Source: Petrosia ficiformis (lineage: Eukaryota > Porifera > Demospongiae > Haplosclerida > Petrosiidae). From it: a stretch of 64,000 nucleotides of DNA. The stretch spans positions 2,780,856-2,844,855 of the forward strand of contig OX345645.1 in assembly GCA_947044365.1 (NCBI GenBank), read 5' to 3'. Made by a program: the position numbers and the translations under genes. The number at the start of each line of letters is the position of its first letter. The first letter of the stretch is position 1. The notes beneath the pieces were generated by a model. The model was not told where the DNA came from and searched no databases. It saw only the letters and a list, made by a program, of their open reading frames with translations. Shown piece by piece: positions 48,701 to 61,925 of the stretch.

Positions 48701-51700
48701 TAGATCTCACATGTAGTGCAAGTATATCTTCTTCTGAGTCTCCTTATGTAGATGTATTTACAAGTGCAGTATTTGAATGGAGATATATTAGAGGAGAGAG
48801 TGAGTTTTCTGAGATATTTCTAGCTTCTCACAATGATTTTAAAGATTACACATCATCATTATCACTTCATAATTTGAATTTATCATCTGCTGGAGAGTAT
48901 ACATGTGATGTGTATCTGTATAGTAACTTCTCATTTGTCCAAAACAGTACACATGAATCAAATAAAACTGCTGTAAGGATTAAAGGTATAAATGTTACAT
49001 CTATGTAATATGTATGTATATTTATGATATGATGTTTTACTTCTGACTGATTTTTAGTTCCCACACCTGATATCATTCTCAACACTACTGGTGCTTTCTA
49101 TAATGTTGGAACTCTCTTGATCTTGAGTTGTAAAATAATACTAAGAAGAGAGAATATTGATGTAAATACAATGGCTACTATTAAATTGTATAAAAAGGAC
49201 ATCTTCAGAGAAACAAGAATGATTCCAGTAGTTGCAGAGGGAGAGAATCTTACTTATCATGCTGACTTTCATTTCAGTAATATCAAATTATCTGATTCAG
49301 GAATATATAAATGTGAAGGTTTTGTTGATGATGATATTAATTCATTATTTATCATTCCAAGCGATGTTGTTGAGGACTATATAACAATAAATGTAAAAAG
49401 TGAGTGCAGTAGTTTATCACAGATTCACACTTAATGTAATTATGCACATTTTTATCACTTACGTTTTAAAAAATACACCTTTTCTTATCTTTTTGGGGAT
49501 AATGTGAAAAGTCATTTCCGTATATTAATTTTTTGTATGTATGAAAAAGTTTGAGTGTTTCTATATTAATTGTTATAGTACCTACACCTGAAATCATTCT
49601 CAACACTAGTGATGTCTACTATGACGTTGGAAGTTCCCTTGTTCTAAGTTGTCAAATGATACTATTGTCTCAGAACATTGATAATGACACAGTAGCAGTT
49701 TTTGAACTGAACAGTAATATTGATGATGTTCTGATTAGTGCTCCTGAAGTCACAAATGGATCAAACTTGATTTACACTGCCTTGTTTCATTTTGATGACC
49801 TTAACATATCAACTGCAGGAGAATACACATGTACAGGTATCATTGATGATGCTATGAATTCATCATTTATCATAAAGAGCAATAAGACAGTAGATTCTGG
49901 AAGTATATTTATTAAAAGTAAGTGAGTGGATATTAACTAATTATTAATTAATATCCAGTTATGAGCAATTAATGTGTAGCTTTAACATTATTAATGTGTG
50001 TATTGCTGTCTCTGTATAATAACACTTTCTACTATATTCCACATCAATCTTATGTAGTACCTACGCCTCAAATTGTTCTCAACACTAGTGATGTCTACTA
50101 TTATATTGGAAATTCACTTGTTCTGAGTTGCCATTTGATGCTATTTTCTGGGAACATTGATGATGCTACAGTAGCAAAATTTCAATTGAAAAACAATGAT
50201 GTTGTTTTCTGTAATGATATGAGTGTGCCAATCATTAATGAAACCAAATTGACTTACGCTGCCATTTTTTATTTTGATATCCTTAAACTATCTTCTGCAG
50301 GAGAATTCACATGTACAGGTATAATTGATGATGCTGCAAATTCAACATTTATCATACAAAGCAATGAAACAGTAGATTCTGTAAATATATCTATTATGAG
50401 TAAGTGGAAAATTGAATGTATCAATATGTATTAGTTACATCCCGAATCCAAGGGATTTTAAAGAATGAGGCCAGAGGGTGTGTAGTGTCTGAAGGCCGAA
50501 TGCTTTAAACTGGATGTTATCCCGAGCATGAGGGATATATATAAATAATTTGTGTCATACAATCACTGTTTGGGGTCATAACCGTAACAACTGTATGACG
50601 TCAAGGGCATTAATTAGCCACACTATCTAAACTTAAAATTTCTTAAAGAAACCAGGGAACTAAAACCATGGTGATATAACTAAAACTGCTGTGCTTTATC
50701 TGATTTGTAGCACTAGCTTTTTCTTTTTTGTGCGTCATCATAAGGACATATTTATTGTTATTTTTCTGTAAATGCAATCATTAGTATTGTTTTTCTTTTG
50801 TTTTTCTTTCCAGTACCAAAGCCACAGATCAATATGAATATTACTAATGAAACATATACTACAGGCAATGAGCTTACTTTGAGTTGTGTTATTACACTAA
50901 TGAATGAGAACATTGATATTAATACTGAAGCTTACATAACATGGACTAATAATACTGGTGTGATAAAAAAAACTGTTGTGCCACCAGTTGAGGAAGATAA
51001 TATTACTTACACATCTCTTCTCTCATTCGATGGGATACAACTCTCTGATGCTAGTAACTACACATGTAGTGGATATATTGATAATGGAGAAAATTCATTT
51101 ATTGTGGATAGTGATGAAGTAATGAGTTCAGGAAATATATCTGTTATCAGTAAGTTGAATTGAATAATTATACTAGTATTAGTGATTTATATTATATTAT
51201 GTGTTTTTGCGCTTTGGCAATACCATTTATTTTATTGATTTACCACGGCTATGGTAATACAATAATTAATGATAATATTATTATGTATTATTAATTATGT
51301 GTCCATGGCTGAAATAACTTGCATTTTTATAATTACATTTATCATAATTATAGCATTGCATATAGTTATATCACAGAAAATGTTGTCAAACAAGAATGTG
51401 AATAAATATAACTTGTGTGTTAATGAAAGGCTTTACTGCTGATTAATGTTTCTCCTTTATTTTGTAGTTCCTACTCCATATATTACATTGAATCCAAGTA
51501 ATGAATACTATCAAGTGGGAGAAAGTCTTCTACTTCATTGCACTTCAAATCTTAATAGTGAATTTGTTGATGTAAAAACAATTACAACATTTATTTGGAA
51601 GTATAATTCTACTATATTACAAGAGGAAAGTGTAAACAGTACTCTTGTCACTACATCAAATCTTGAAGTTAGATTGTTGAATTTCTCTGATAGTGGAATA

Positions 51701-52978
51701 TACTCTTGTGAAGTAACTATTAGTAGCTTGTCAAATCATATTGTACCAAGTGATATAATAGGAATGACACTAAACATTACAGTAATAGGTAAATATTAGT
51801 CAGTACTAATGTGTACTTGTGTATTATGAAATGTTTCAAATTAATTTGTCCATATAGCTGTATTAATTGTAATTGATAAATTTTATCTGGCCATACACTA
51901 GTCAATTATACAACAAAAATGTGCTACCTGTTTAAATGTTGAGAAATACAAATGCTTTCCTTTGATATTTGTTGCAATCAAAGAACCTTTTTTAGTGATT
52001 GTTTCAGTTTTAATAATAATTAATCTCTATTCTTATAGAAACTGAAGCAAAGTCTGAAATCAATGTGATAATAATCTCAGTAGTTGTAGTTGGTATATTG
52101 ATAGTATTATTACTGGTAGCTGTTTCAATAATTATCTGTATTAAATGGTAAGATCACTATATCAATATTATTATCATTATAATTATAGTAAATCAAGTTC
52201 AATTTTTACAATGACAATCATTAAATCATTTGTTTTGAAGTTGTAAAAAGCAAAGGAAAACCACCAAGAAATATGAGGTGAATGAGTTTGCTATATCAGT
52301 GAAACCAAAAGAGAATGATAACGATAGTCTGGAGTTAAAAATCACCAATGAAGGTAAATGCATAATTAATTAGTTCATTGCAAAAATGCACAACAAAAAA
52401 ATATATCTACAGGCAAATATAAGATACTACTGCAGATCAATGTATAAATAGTATATAATAATTATGTCTATGTTATATATAATATATACTTCAACTTACT
52501 TTATCTTTCTCCAGTCCCGCTATATCAAAATTTTACATTCTCACAAAATACCAGTCAGCATCTCATATCTATTCAGGACTTCCCTGTGTTTGTTAAAAAC
52601 TCTCTGGAATCTCTTTCAAATGAGTATAAGGTAATGAACTAGTGACGTGACTGGAATACACCATTTAATTCTTAATTCATTTGATTGTACTATTAGGATA
52701 TTAATACATTATCTCCATTGAAGTTACATGAAATAAGTGATAAATATCCTGAAAAGAATCGATTTCAGAACATACTACCATGTAAGTGTATATATCAAAA
52801 TTTAACAACGAAGAGTCACGATTAGAGTTTTTTGAAACAACTATAATGAACCACACATATGCTTATTTTGTATTATTATTATCCTCTTTCCAGTTGATGA
52901 GACTATAGTTACTCTTAAATCACAAGGAAATGATGAATCTCAGTATATTAATGCTTCTTTCATTGATGTGAGCTATAA

Positions 52979-53025
<47 letters not shown>

Positions 53026-56000
53026 TATATATATACACTGCTTATTATTCAATCATCTACTGTACGTAATCTGTAATAATACAGGGATATGAACGATCAA
53101 GAGCATACATAGCAACTCAAGGTATCTGTTATCGAATCATTTAAAACACTCTTGGAGATATTGATCCATAAAATTAATAATCAATTGTTTTATTTTGTTA
53201 ATGATAATTGTGTACTTTCTTACCTTAGGTCCATTACCAAACACAGCTGTGGATTTTTGGAGAATGATTTGGGAATTTAAACTTCCAACTATAGTAATGT
53301 TAACACAAGAAGTAGAAAAGGGAATTGTGAGTTAATAATGAATAATATGATATATGCATTAAGTGATTTAAGCAAGTAAATATAGTTTCAGTGTTCTGAA
53401 TTTCTGGATATCAGGCAATAATACCTTTAATCTGTTTTATAATTACATAGCACATACAATGATGACATCAGTTGTGTATTAATTAGATACATAATAGTAT
53501 ATAGTGCATTTCCAGAAATCATGTCCTTATTATTATTATTATTATTATTACTGTACACATATATTCATTCACAGACTAAGTGTGTATGCTATTGGCCTGA
53601 ACAAGTTGATTCAATCCATGAGTTTGGACAAGGAATCATAGTTAAACTCCTTAAACAAGAGTTTTATCATGGATACAGTTGCAAAACATTTTCATTACAA
53701 AATGTAAATTAAAGTACAAAGTATACATGTAACATGTAATTATTAAAGTATGTTGCATTTGTTAGACCAATGAGAAAGATTCTTCACCATTTCAAGTGAC
53801 ACATTACCATTTCACTGAATGGCCAGATCATGGAGTACCTGATGATAAAATATGCATGTTAACACTTATTGGTCGTATTCGTCAGACACACCCACCTGAT
53901 GGACCTCCTCTTGTGGTTCATTGTAGTGCTGGTGTAGGTAGAACAGGTACATTCATTGTACTGGATACCATGTTACAAAGGATGAAACATCACGATACAC
54001 TTAATATTTATGATTGTCTTATGCACATCAGACAACAAAGGATAAAGCTGGTACAAACTGAGGTAATTGAGTATTATCCAGTTATCATTCAGTCATTAAT
54101 GAGTTACATAGCTTATCAAAAACAATTATTTTATATTAATACAGGCTCAGTACATGTATATTCACGAATCTTTGGCAGAATACATTCAATGTGGTGATAC
54201 ATCATTCCCTATTAATGGAATACATCAAGTAATAAAAGAACTGTGTGAGAGAACAGGAGAAAAATCAAAACTGACGAAACAATTTGATGTAAGTATAATT
54301 ATTATATCTGTGTATACGCAGATCATGTATTTTCAATTAAACTAAATTGTTATTGTTGGGTTTGTTCCCTTGTCTATGTAAATTACTATTCACTGTTTAT
54401 TATTCTCTAATCCATATTCATGCATATGTAGAGATAGATTAGTTAGTATAATTATGTGTATGAGATGGTACACAGTTGTTCAATTATGAGCTAATGTCAG
54501 TTATTCAACTGTTTTCTCTCAGAATACTTAACTTGCTTTTATTCGTTTCTGCAATTTTTAGATGCATGATTATTGGATGACTATGCTAATAATAGATTTG
54601 TTTAACAATTCTCTTACAGCTTCTTCAAGAAGTTTCACCTCCTTCATTTGCAAGCTGCAGTGACGCAAAAGAAAATCCACAGAGTAATAGATATACTTAC
54701 AATTTACCATGTAAGCAACTACTTCATTCATTGTTTCTTTACCTTAATCTATACATTCACATGTACAGTTGATCATTCCAGAGTTGTGTTGAGAACAGTG
54801 GATATCGAAGAGAACTATATCAATGCATCCCGAATTGATGTATGAACAAACTATTTAATTATTTTGAATGATAGTTCCTGTTTATTATTCTTCATAGGGA
54901 TATAAGAAAACATGTTGTTTTATTGCTTCACAATCTCCTCTTGAAAACACTGTTGGCCATTTTTGGAGAATGTTATTAGAACATCAGAGCAGTACAGTTG
55001 TGATGCTATGTAAACTTCTAGAAAACCATCAGGTAAATTAATTGTATACACTGAAGCATACTATAAAATAATTATGTTTCAATCTGTTTTGAGTTATCCA
55101 CAGCTTAAAGTACATAATATCTATGTGTTTGTGTTTCCTTAAAGATTCAATGTCACACCTACTGGCCACAATCACTAAAAGAGAAGAATAAATATGGCAA
55201 CATCACTGTTACTCTCACTTCTGAAACAGAAGAGCGTGATTACATTGTTCGCTGTTTTGAAGCTAAGATGGAGGTAAATAAGGCAAAATCATGGCTATTT
55301 AATAACAAACATAAAACAATTAGTTGCTTGGAAAACTGGTCAGATATTGTAACCATAATGAAAGCTGTGGCCAGTTTATGTTCAAGTTGTTGCTTGAGAT
55401 ATTTTGAAGTATAACAACATAAATTTTGTTCATATACTGACTTTGTTTTATTGTAGGAGCCCTTTCGCTCTCTCAGTGTGACACAGTTTCATTTCTTAGA
55501 CTGGCCAGAGGATGATAAACCAAGAGATAACTTCTCTCTTCTGAAGATGTTGAATGATGTGGTTAAAAATCAAAGCTGTACTGGAAACAAACCAATTACT
55601 GTGATGTGCAAGTATGAATTAGAAATTATATTGTGAATTATATTGTTTAATTATATGGAATATAAAGAGTTTGTGTTATTGAATGTTTTAATGGAACGTA
55701 TGGTTAAAATGAAGGTGTGATGTGAATATGCTAAACTGCTTAATATTGAATCATATCTATGATAATAGGGTGATGTATCTCTTGTGTATAATATATTACT
55801 CATCCTTGCAGTGATGGTATTGGTAGAACTGGTGCATTTATGACTATTTATTCTCAAATGGAAAAAGCGAAGTCAGAAGGAGTTGTTGATTTGTTTCAGT
55901 TTGTCAATAGGGCAAGAAAGCAACGATCTGGAGTTGTGAGAAGCAAGGTAAGTTTTGAGATAAACTCTGTCGTCAGGAGTATGCAATCAAATAACATGAA

Positions 56001-56093
56001 TTTTTACAGGAGCAATATTTATTTTGCCACGAAGTACTTGCTGATTATGCAGAAGAAATGTCCAAATATGAAAACTTCAAAAATGTGATTTAA
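39702..56093 (+). CDS. Gene D: receptor-type protein tyrosine phosphatase, 23 Ig-like domains, 41 exons
   Basis: Exons: 39702-39768; cassette exons 40113-40415, 40468-40719, 41107-41412, 41465-41716, 42104-42409, 42462-42713, 43089-43391, 43444-43695, 44083-44388, 44441-44692, 45077-45379, 45432-45683; Ig 46060-46356, 46712-46999, 47050-47370, 47425-47691, 47743-48051, 48638-48985, 49058-49399, 49579-49917, 50058-50399, 50814-51149, 51468-51788; membrane 52039-52147; cytoplasmic 52241-52353, 52515-52630, 52697-52781, 52894-52967, 53085-53121, 53229-53326, 53575-53703, 53766-54062, 54145-54288, 54620-54710, 54769-54839, 54898-55032, 55145-55273, 55457-55611, 55812-55947, 56010-56093. The sum is 8919 nt, in frame, about 2972 aa if all exons are used. 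Tandem paralogue of gene C with an almost identical cytoplasmic half. It lacks the Ig1 exon; its signal exon splices straight to the first cassette. The all-exon reading assumes no alternative splicing. Confidence 0.88.
39769..40112 (+). pseudogene. Remnant of the lost Ig1 exon in gene D intron 1
   Basis: The intron begins like intron 1 of genes C and E (gtaagtcattctacatt). It then jumps within a few bases to gttgactgtgaaaggta (about 39790-39806), the last bases and donor of the Ig1 exon, and continues as intron 2. The acceptor and nearly the whole Ig1 coding region are gone. This records a clean deletion that left a spliceable intron. Confidence 0.8.
40113..40719 (+). other. Cassette 1 (Ig-a 40113-40415, Ig-b 40468-40719)
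   Basis: Ig-a starts [17 protein letters not shown], because its acceptor follows the older intron 1, unlike later copies that start ETNVVNVQV. It has GLNTSDVIV and NDDP and ends VCVG. Ig-b has [10 protein letters not shown] and EILCG. Confidence 0.92.
41107..41716 (+). other. Cassette 2 (Ig-a 41107-41412, Ig-b 41465-41716)
   Basis: Ig-a has [18 protein letters not shown] and ends VCVFG (one codon longer). Ig-b has [10 protein letters not shown] and EILCG. Very close to cassette 3. Confidence 0.92.
42104..42713 (+). other. Cassette 3 (Ig-a 42104-42409, Ig-b 42462-42713)
   Basis: Ig-a differs from cassette 2 essentially by PQELM for PQQLM. The Ig-b domain is the same as in cassette 2. The following intron lacks a short 'aagcgga' piece present in other copies, explaining the shorter 985-bp step. 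Confidence 0.92.
43089..43695 (+). other. Cassette 4 (Ig-a 43089-43391, Ig-b 43444-43695)
   Basis: Ig-a has [18 protein letters not shown] and ends VCVG. Ig-b has [10 protein letters not shown] and EIHCG, the version also used by cassette 6. Confidence 0.92.
44083..44692 (+). other. Cassette 5 (Ig-a 44083-44388, Ig-b 44441-44692)
   Basis: Mosaic: Ig-a combines GLNTSDVIV and NDDP (as cassette 1) with the VCVFG end (as cassettes 2 and 3). Ig-b has [10 protein letters not shown] and EILCG. Its first acceptor is ttccag rather than ttacag. Confidence 0.92.
45077..45683 (+). other. Cassette 6 (Ig-a 45077-45379, Ig-b 45432-45683)
   Basis: Ig-a has [25 protein letters not shown] and ends VCVG. Ig-b matches cassette 4. 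Downstream of its donor the intron diverges within about 60 bp from the repeat intron, marking the right edge of the array. Confidence 0.92.
46060..48051 (+). other. Gene D Ig exons after the array (five domains)
   Basis: Exons 46060-46356, 46712-46999, 47050-47370, 47425-47691 and 47743-48051. The first and third begin with a DTFVE(N/E) motif like gene C exon 23569-23892. The second and fourth are the shorter type ending in a basic KG. The fifth matches gene C exon 24265-24579. Gene C has only one pair of the first two types, so gene D has an additional pair here. Confidence 0.85.
46396..46711. mobile_element. Terminal-inverted-repeat element abutting a gene D exon
   Basis: Member of the family at 22211-22572, with the interior in opposite orientation (contains ctgcttctttgtat where the other copy has atacaaagaagcag). 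The left end is like caataaaaaattgttaaagt and the right end ttagttattttaattgcag. That right end is directly followed by coding sequence of the exon starting at 46712, so the element's terminal repeat appears to act as that exon's splice acceptor. Confidence 0.65.
48638..51788 (+). other. Gene D membrane-proximal Ig exons (six domains)
   Basis: Exons 48638-48985, 49058-49399, 49579-49917, 50058-50399, 50814-51149 and 51468-51788. They match gene C exons 25904, 26316, 26838, 27255 (or 28782), 29207 and 29828 in order. Motifs [31 protein letters not shown] and SGIYSCEV mark the F strands. All are phase 1-1. Confidence 0.88.
52039..52147 (+). other. Gene D transmembrane exon
   Basis: Same length and phase as the gene C membrane exon. 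The helix runs from [11 protein letters not shown] to IIICIKW, followed by basic [12 protein letters not shown] in the next exon. Confidence 0.92.
52697..54288 (+). other. Gene D PTP domain D1 (predicted active)
   Basis: Carries [40 protein letters not shown] and QTEAQY, with exon boundaries identical in position to gene C. Coding differences from gene C are few and conservative (for example TKCVCYWP versus TKCARYWP). Confidence 0.93.
54620..56093 (+). other. Gene D PTP domain D2 (predicted impaired)
   Basis: Has WPEDDKP and [12 protein letters not shown] as in gene C, so the altered His, loop and general-acid positions predate the duplication. The acceptor of the 55145 exon is AAG, not the usual CAG/TAG. 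The gene ends [12 protein letters not shown] before a TAA, whereas gene C has TGA. Confidence 0.9.
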
Positions 56094-56136
56094 TTGACAT
56101 TTGAATAACTTTCATGTTACAATAATTATGTAGATG

Positions 56137-56335
<199 letters not shown>

Positions 56336-57548
56336 TATTAAGTTTGTTGTAGTAAAGGTCAGTAATTCATCTTTAGGATGTACATAAATGAAACTATCAT
56401 TATTGTAATAGTTTAATATTAGTGGAACATTCCATAGTATTTGAATAGTAAGTTATATTATTCAATAATAAAAAGATTTAGTTGACCAATATATTTATTC
56501 TAAAAAAACCTGTACTTGAATTTATGGGCATCCTGTAACATGGACATGGTCTGTGAATGTATGGCTGGTGAGATAGACTAAAACAAACAGTTACTGTATT
56601 AAATTATTCATCTATACAGTAAACATTTGAACCCAGAATTTGAACAGGTAAACAAACATTTAAAACAATGTATATGAACCATTTAAAGTGAAGTGATAGA
56701 CATATTTTATAAATAATTTCAAGCTAATGTATGCTATTTCTGTGGAAAAACGTTTCAATTTCCATGTGGTCATCATCATCTCATACATAATCCATATTTA
56801 TGACAGTTTATTTTACCATTTAAGGCAAAGGGGGAGTCATCCTTTTACTTTGACAATCCATTTGTTAATGTACTTTACTTTATGAGCATTCAGACATGGA
56901 CCTGTGATTAGAACTTAGAACTCATGCATCAATGGGATGAGTGTGGACTTTGAGTGCTTGGTATCCTAATGAAATATGATTGATTCTGTTATTTTGTGTG
57001 ATATCTACATGCCAAGTACGTTTATACTTCTCACTGCAATTACTGTGTAATCATATCATTTCTCAATCTATAGCAGTGACTGACTCAATAACACATGGCT
57101 ACAGGAAAACCACCTCCTTAAGTCCCGTACTATGATAGAAATAATGATTTATTGACATGAGAAGGTATAATAGACTCTACTTATGATTCACATCGACACT
57201 GTTGCTAATAATATTAATGAGGCCATATTTGTTAAATCAAATATTTTGTGCTGACTACAATGGTCACTGCTAGACCTTTACTAAAACCTGTGGTATGTTA
57301 AGAAGCATGATAATTATAATGATTAGATCTGCTGGATACCAATTTCTTTATGTTTCTGTACAAATTGACCAAATATGAGTATTTGGGTAAGCATTTGAAT
57401 GAATATTTGTTTCACTTTTCTAAGCACATGGATGGATATTAAAAATTTATAAACTTATAACATTTACAGGCATTGAATGTTATATCTTGTTTGAATGTCA
57501 ACAGAGCGCACGTGATAATATATGCAAATGATGTATTTCCGGTATTAA

Positions 57549-57650
57549 TGGAATAGTGATTATCTGATAATTTATCTAAACATGGAATAGTGATTATTTG
57601 ATAATGTATCTAAACATGGAATAGTGATTACTTGGTAATGTATCTAAACA
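57549..57650 (+). repeat. 34-bp unit, three copies in flank 3
   Basis: Three adjacent units at 57549-57582, 57583-57616 and 57617-57650, each tggaatagtgatta...taaaca, with one to four differences between them. Confidence 0.88.
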
Positions 57651-58325
57651 TAGAGTGTATATATAGAGCCTTAATGTTATTTCATGACAGATGCTGATAT
57701 ATGATTGATTAAGTGAAAATAAACAATGCATCATTGAACTGTATAGGTTATGATGTAAGAATTCAATAAGCAATATAGTCATTTGATGAATTTAATTGAA
57801 TAAATAGTTTTCAATAAATGCAGATAGGTTATAATTGAGATTTTGAATTACATTTCTAGTTATGATGGCACCTTTACTGGTTGATTTTTTATATTTCTAT
57901 GTACTTGTTCACTTTTTATTTAAACAACCAGGTTTGTTGAATTATAGACAATTCACAACATTTTTCATGTTCACACAAAAAACTACACTAAATAATCCTT
58001 ACAGCATTAGAACTCATACATTTAGCATATGTAAATGTATATGTAAATGCACATATATATATATAGAGTATATCATGGAAAATTTTCCTTTGCAAAAGCC
58101 ATAAGTGCTTTATCTGGTTTATAATCACCAATCCTGAGGGCTGCAGGCCTTTGCATGAGGTGATTATAAGCCTGATATTGCACAAGTGGGCATGACATAA
58201 CTGGTATATTTTATGACTTCAAAGTCACATTTATATAGGTTAATGAAGCCACAAACCACACAGTGTACGTATCCAACTATGGTGCATGTATCATTGCAAG
58301 CTTTGAAGGGTGGCTTCATCATATA

Positions 58326-58331
58326 CATATA

Positions 58332-58383
<52 letters not shown>

Positions 58384-58395
58384 GTATATATATGT
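58326..58395. repeat. (TA)n microsatellite
   Basis: TA tract in flank 3 before the 'ttttagaggatac' block. The same block is preceded by TA tracts in flanks 1 and 2. Confidence 0.92.
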
Positions 58396-59492
58396 TACAC
58401 TGCTTTTAGAGGATACCATTATTATAGTGTGTAATGTTTTGTATACCTATTTGAATATTTCTAGATACAGTCATATGCATATGATTTATTAACGGTCTGG
58501 TGAACTTCCACTGTTGCTGGAGCTGCTTCGTTAGTAGAGGTGAGCAAAGTGTGCAATAACTAACTTATTGCACGCAAAAGTGTGCAATAAGTGATTTAAT
58601 GTTCAATCATGTGATGCATTATCAGCATCAGCATTCTGATTGGCCACAGGTCATATAATCAGCAATAACTATAGTTCTTCAGGTATGTGCTTCCTTAATA
58701 TTGTCATTTATATTATACATGGAATCGGCTGCAGCAGTTGAGAATAAATACAGATTGAATTTATATACCATGTTTTTAATTAAACATTTCAATTGTTCTA
58801 CTTTATGCTAAGTAAACACAGTAAACTTAATTGATGTTTACTCTATAACTGTATATTACATTGGCAAATTAAGTAAACAAGCAATATTACATTGAAAAGT
58901 AAAGAATTTAAATGTAAACTCTAAAAATTCACAAAATTAATTTGAATTCTGACATACTTATGTTTGTGACCATGTACATATACTAATTACATTTAAACAT
59001 GAATTTAAGCTGAACGTTAAATTACAAAGTACATTTTTACAGGCAATTGACTCATTATGCATGTACTTAATTTCAATTACGTTGCACTTGAACTTGTGTT
59101 TGAGTATTCTTATACTTGTGCTTAAGTATCATTAGTGTATACTCACCCCATGTCTACTATACAGATATCTGTAGTACTAGGACTGTATATAATATGTATG
59201 TGTAGGATATTTATCCAGCAGTAGTAAGTATATAATTATTAAATGAATTTATTTCATCTACCTCCTCTGTCTTTTCCTTTGTGATAAACCTTAATAAACT
59301 TTTGATGTCAAGTATTTTACAATTAACATGACCTGCTAGTCTTATTTATATTTTCTGAAGAACTGCCAACTGGTGAAATTACAAGCCTGAAAAGGATAAA
59401 CTTCACAAATTACCAGATAAACATTACAGTTCAACTATCATCTCATCTATTCATTTGAAAGGAAACGAGTATAATAAAACCATTTTATTACA

Positions 59493-59692
59493 AAATAAAA
59501 ATGTGTAAAGATATCTAAACTGACAAAGTACACGTGCAAACAAAATTGGGATGGTACTAATCACTTCCATGTAGCCATATATATGTGGTAATAGCAAAAT
59601 AACTACTAATGTGGAAATGGTTAAAGTTTATTGCTAGGTAACATAAACTTTTGGCATGGTATCCCACATGTCCTTCATTTTTTAAATTGAAA
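59493..59692. mobile_element. Fold-back element family, diverged copy in flank 3
   Basis: The left arm contains aaagatatctaaactgacaa and gggatggtactaatcacttc. The right arm contains gaaatggttaaagt, ctaggtaac and cccacatgtccttcattttt. Same relative position as the copies in flanks 1 and 2. Confidence 0.55.
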
Positions 59693-60495
59693 GAAAATTT
59701 ATATTATATATATATATGTACATATACTTTATAATTATAATTATAATCATACATAATGTACAATTATGTGGATGTGTATAAGTGTATTTTACCATTTAAG
59801 GCAAAAGTACAATGATGATAGAGGAGGCAGATGAAAACATTTATTTAATCCACTTAAGTTATTGATAGTAAATAGCTACTCACTATAGAATAACAATGCC
59901 TGTGATGACAATTACTTTAAAGTAAACTATTATTGTACAATGTATAAATCAACACAGTAATGACAATTATACTCATAAGTATTATACTTTCAAAAAATAA
60001 TTATGATATGTATCACTTTCACTACTTTAATGTGAACTTATAGCAGCAACTTCTTACCTTCAGAGCTGACGTTACAAAAACTTAATTTTGAGATATAGCT
60101 GGTCCATATATTTGATTTCTTAAAAGTTTCCACTGTTCATGTAGGAGGTGGCACAAGTAGGCTATATATCTAAGGGAAAGAAGTGCAAATAATTAAATAT
60201 ATCTTTATGTGCTAGACTTCCCATACTAAATTATTGTTTAGCTGAATAATAATGTATGATTTGCATTATTTTTTGCATTATTCACATGTGAATATTTTCT
60301 GAACTCTGTATTTAATACACTGCAAGGGTAAATTCCTGTTTTGTCTACTCCAGATTCGTCTACTATTCTAGTGTAGATTAGTCTACTCAATAATTATTAT
60401 CACTTCAATTGATTTAAATTATCACTTCTATTAAATCTGTAGTGTACTCTTTAATCAATTATTTGAAGATGAGATTACATATACAATTATATTAC

Positions 60496-60499
<4 letters not shown>

Positions 60500-60543
<44 letters not shown>

Positions 60544-60568
60544 ATTATGTATATATATATATATATAT
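60500..60568. repeat. (TA)n microsatellite
   Basis: TA tract interrupted once by ataattatgt. It immediately precedes the second 258-bp palindromic element. Confidence 0.93.
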
Positions 60569-60826
60569 AGCATGCTACCATGGCAACCGTTTGATGTGGT
60601 TAGGTCTTATATTTTTGTATATAGACCTGTGAATCTTTAATCTATCAGCATACAATATATTGTATATAGTACACTTACAGTTCTTATATAAAACAATATA
60701 AAACCTTGGTTTAGTGTCCTCGGATGTGATATAGCCCTCGCAGGCTCGGGCTATATCACATCCTTGGACACTAAACCTCGGGTCTATATTTTTGTATATA
60801 AGACCTGTAAGTGTACTATATATATT
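60569..60826. mobile_element. 258-bp palindromic element, copy 2
   Basis: Appears identical over its full length to 18973-19230, including the central hairpin and the gtacacttacag / ctgtaagtgtac arms, and is again inside a TA tract. It sits at a different place in the duplicated flank than copy 1, so it is not simply carried by the segmental duplication. Confidence 0.7.
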
Positions 60827-60949
60827 ACATATATATATATATATATATATTATATATGTACACACTTCCTCCAACAAAAGTGTTGCATTAAATTACATAA
60901 CAAAGACCATTATAGTTATAGCTAGAGTATGAAAGAAAAACACAAAGAA

Positions 60950-61082
60950 ACTATACTTATGTAGGCTTTTTATATTGTAGTAGTTTAATATAATTATGTT
61001 GCTAAGCTACCATTCCAATCTTGTTTGTGTGGTTTTTTGGTTTTGATATCCCTACATGTTTTTTCATTTTAAAAAAAATGTT
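60950..61082. mobile_element. Half copy of the fold-back element
   Basis: Contains only the right arm: actatacttatgtaggc, gttgctaagctaccattcca, atcttgtt, ggttttgatatccctacatg and ttttcattttaaaaaaaatg. The partner arm is missing, so a truncated relic. Confidence 0.6.
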
Positions 61083-61925
61083 TTTATTATTTTTATAATT
61101 ATATATTATTGTTGTTGAATGGTCTTGTGCTAATGGGTGATAATATGTACCACTGTAATCAATTGTTAGATAAATTGGGAATATCAGGCAAATTAGTAGA
61201 CGAATCAGGATTAAACGAAACAGGAGTAGATGAACAGGTATAAATCTACTTCAAAAGGTGTGAATAGGTGTGAATTAATGCAGCGGGTTGTTCTAGTGGA
61301 GGTTGGTTGAAATGAATAGGATGCAATAAGACATTTTCAAAATTGCAATTCAAACAATCAGTGTTCCTGTTGGGCTTAAATCAAGTAGGGGTCCACACTT
61401 GAAGTAGCTTTAAACTGAAACATTTCCCCCATTTCAATGCTAATCTCACTCACATGCGCGAGACTAGTTAAACTTCAGTTTTTTTGACCTAGTGCTTAAA
61501 ACCACACACCTTTCATGAATAATAACTACAAAATTAATTTATATGCTGTGCTTTTATTGCTGGAATAAGGGTAGTTTTTTGATTTAAAGGTTGGTGCATG
61601 GTTCCATAGCTACCTGCCATCACATTTGGTTCTGGAAAAAGACACTGGTTCGGTTTGAACTACAACTACTATAATTATATGAAGTATAAAGATGAATGAC
61701 ATGCAACTACTTTAAAGACATTTTTTGGTGTATTGTAAATAGCTATTTAGTAGTAAAGTTTGTTGTATTTGAGGAAAAGACTACTTAATGATGACTGAAG
61801 CCAGAAAGAGCTCATTTCTTGACATAAAAAACTTTGAAGAAATTTCAAATGAATTTTAGACCTAATTATTTAATTAAGTGGCACATAATTCTAATTCTAA
61901 ACACTAGATGGCCTAATGCTTACAC

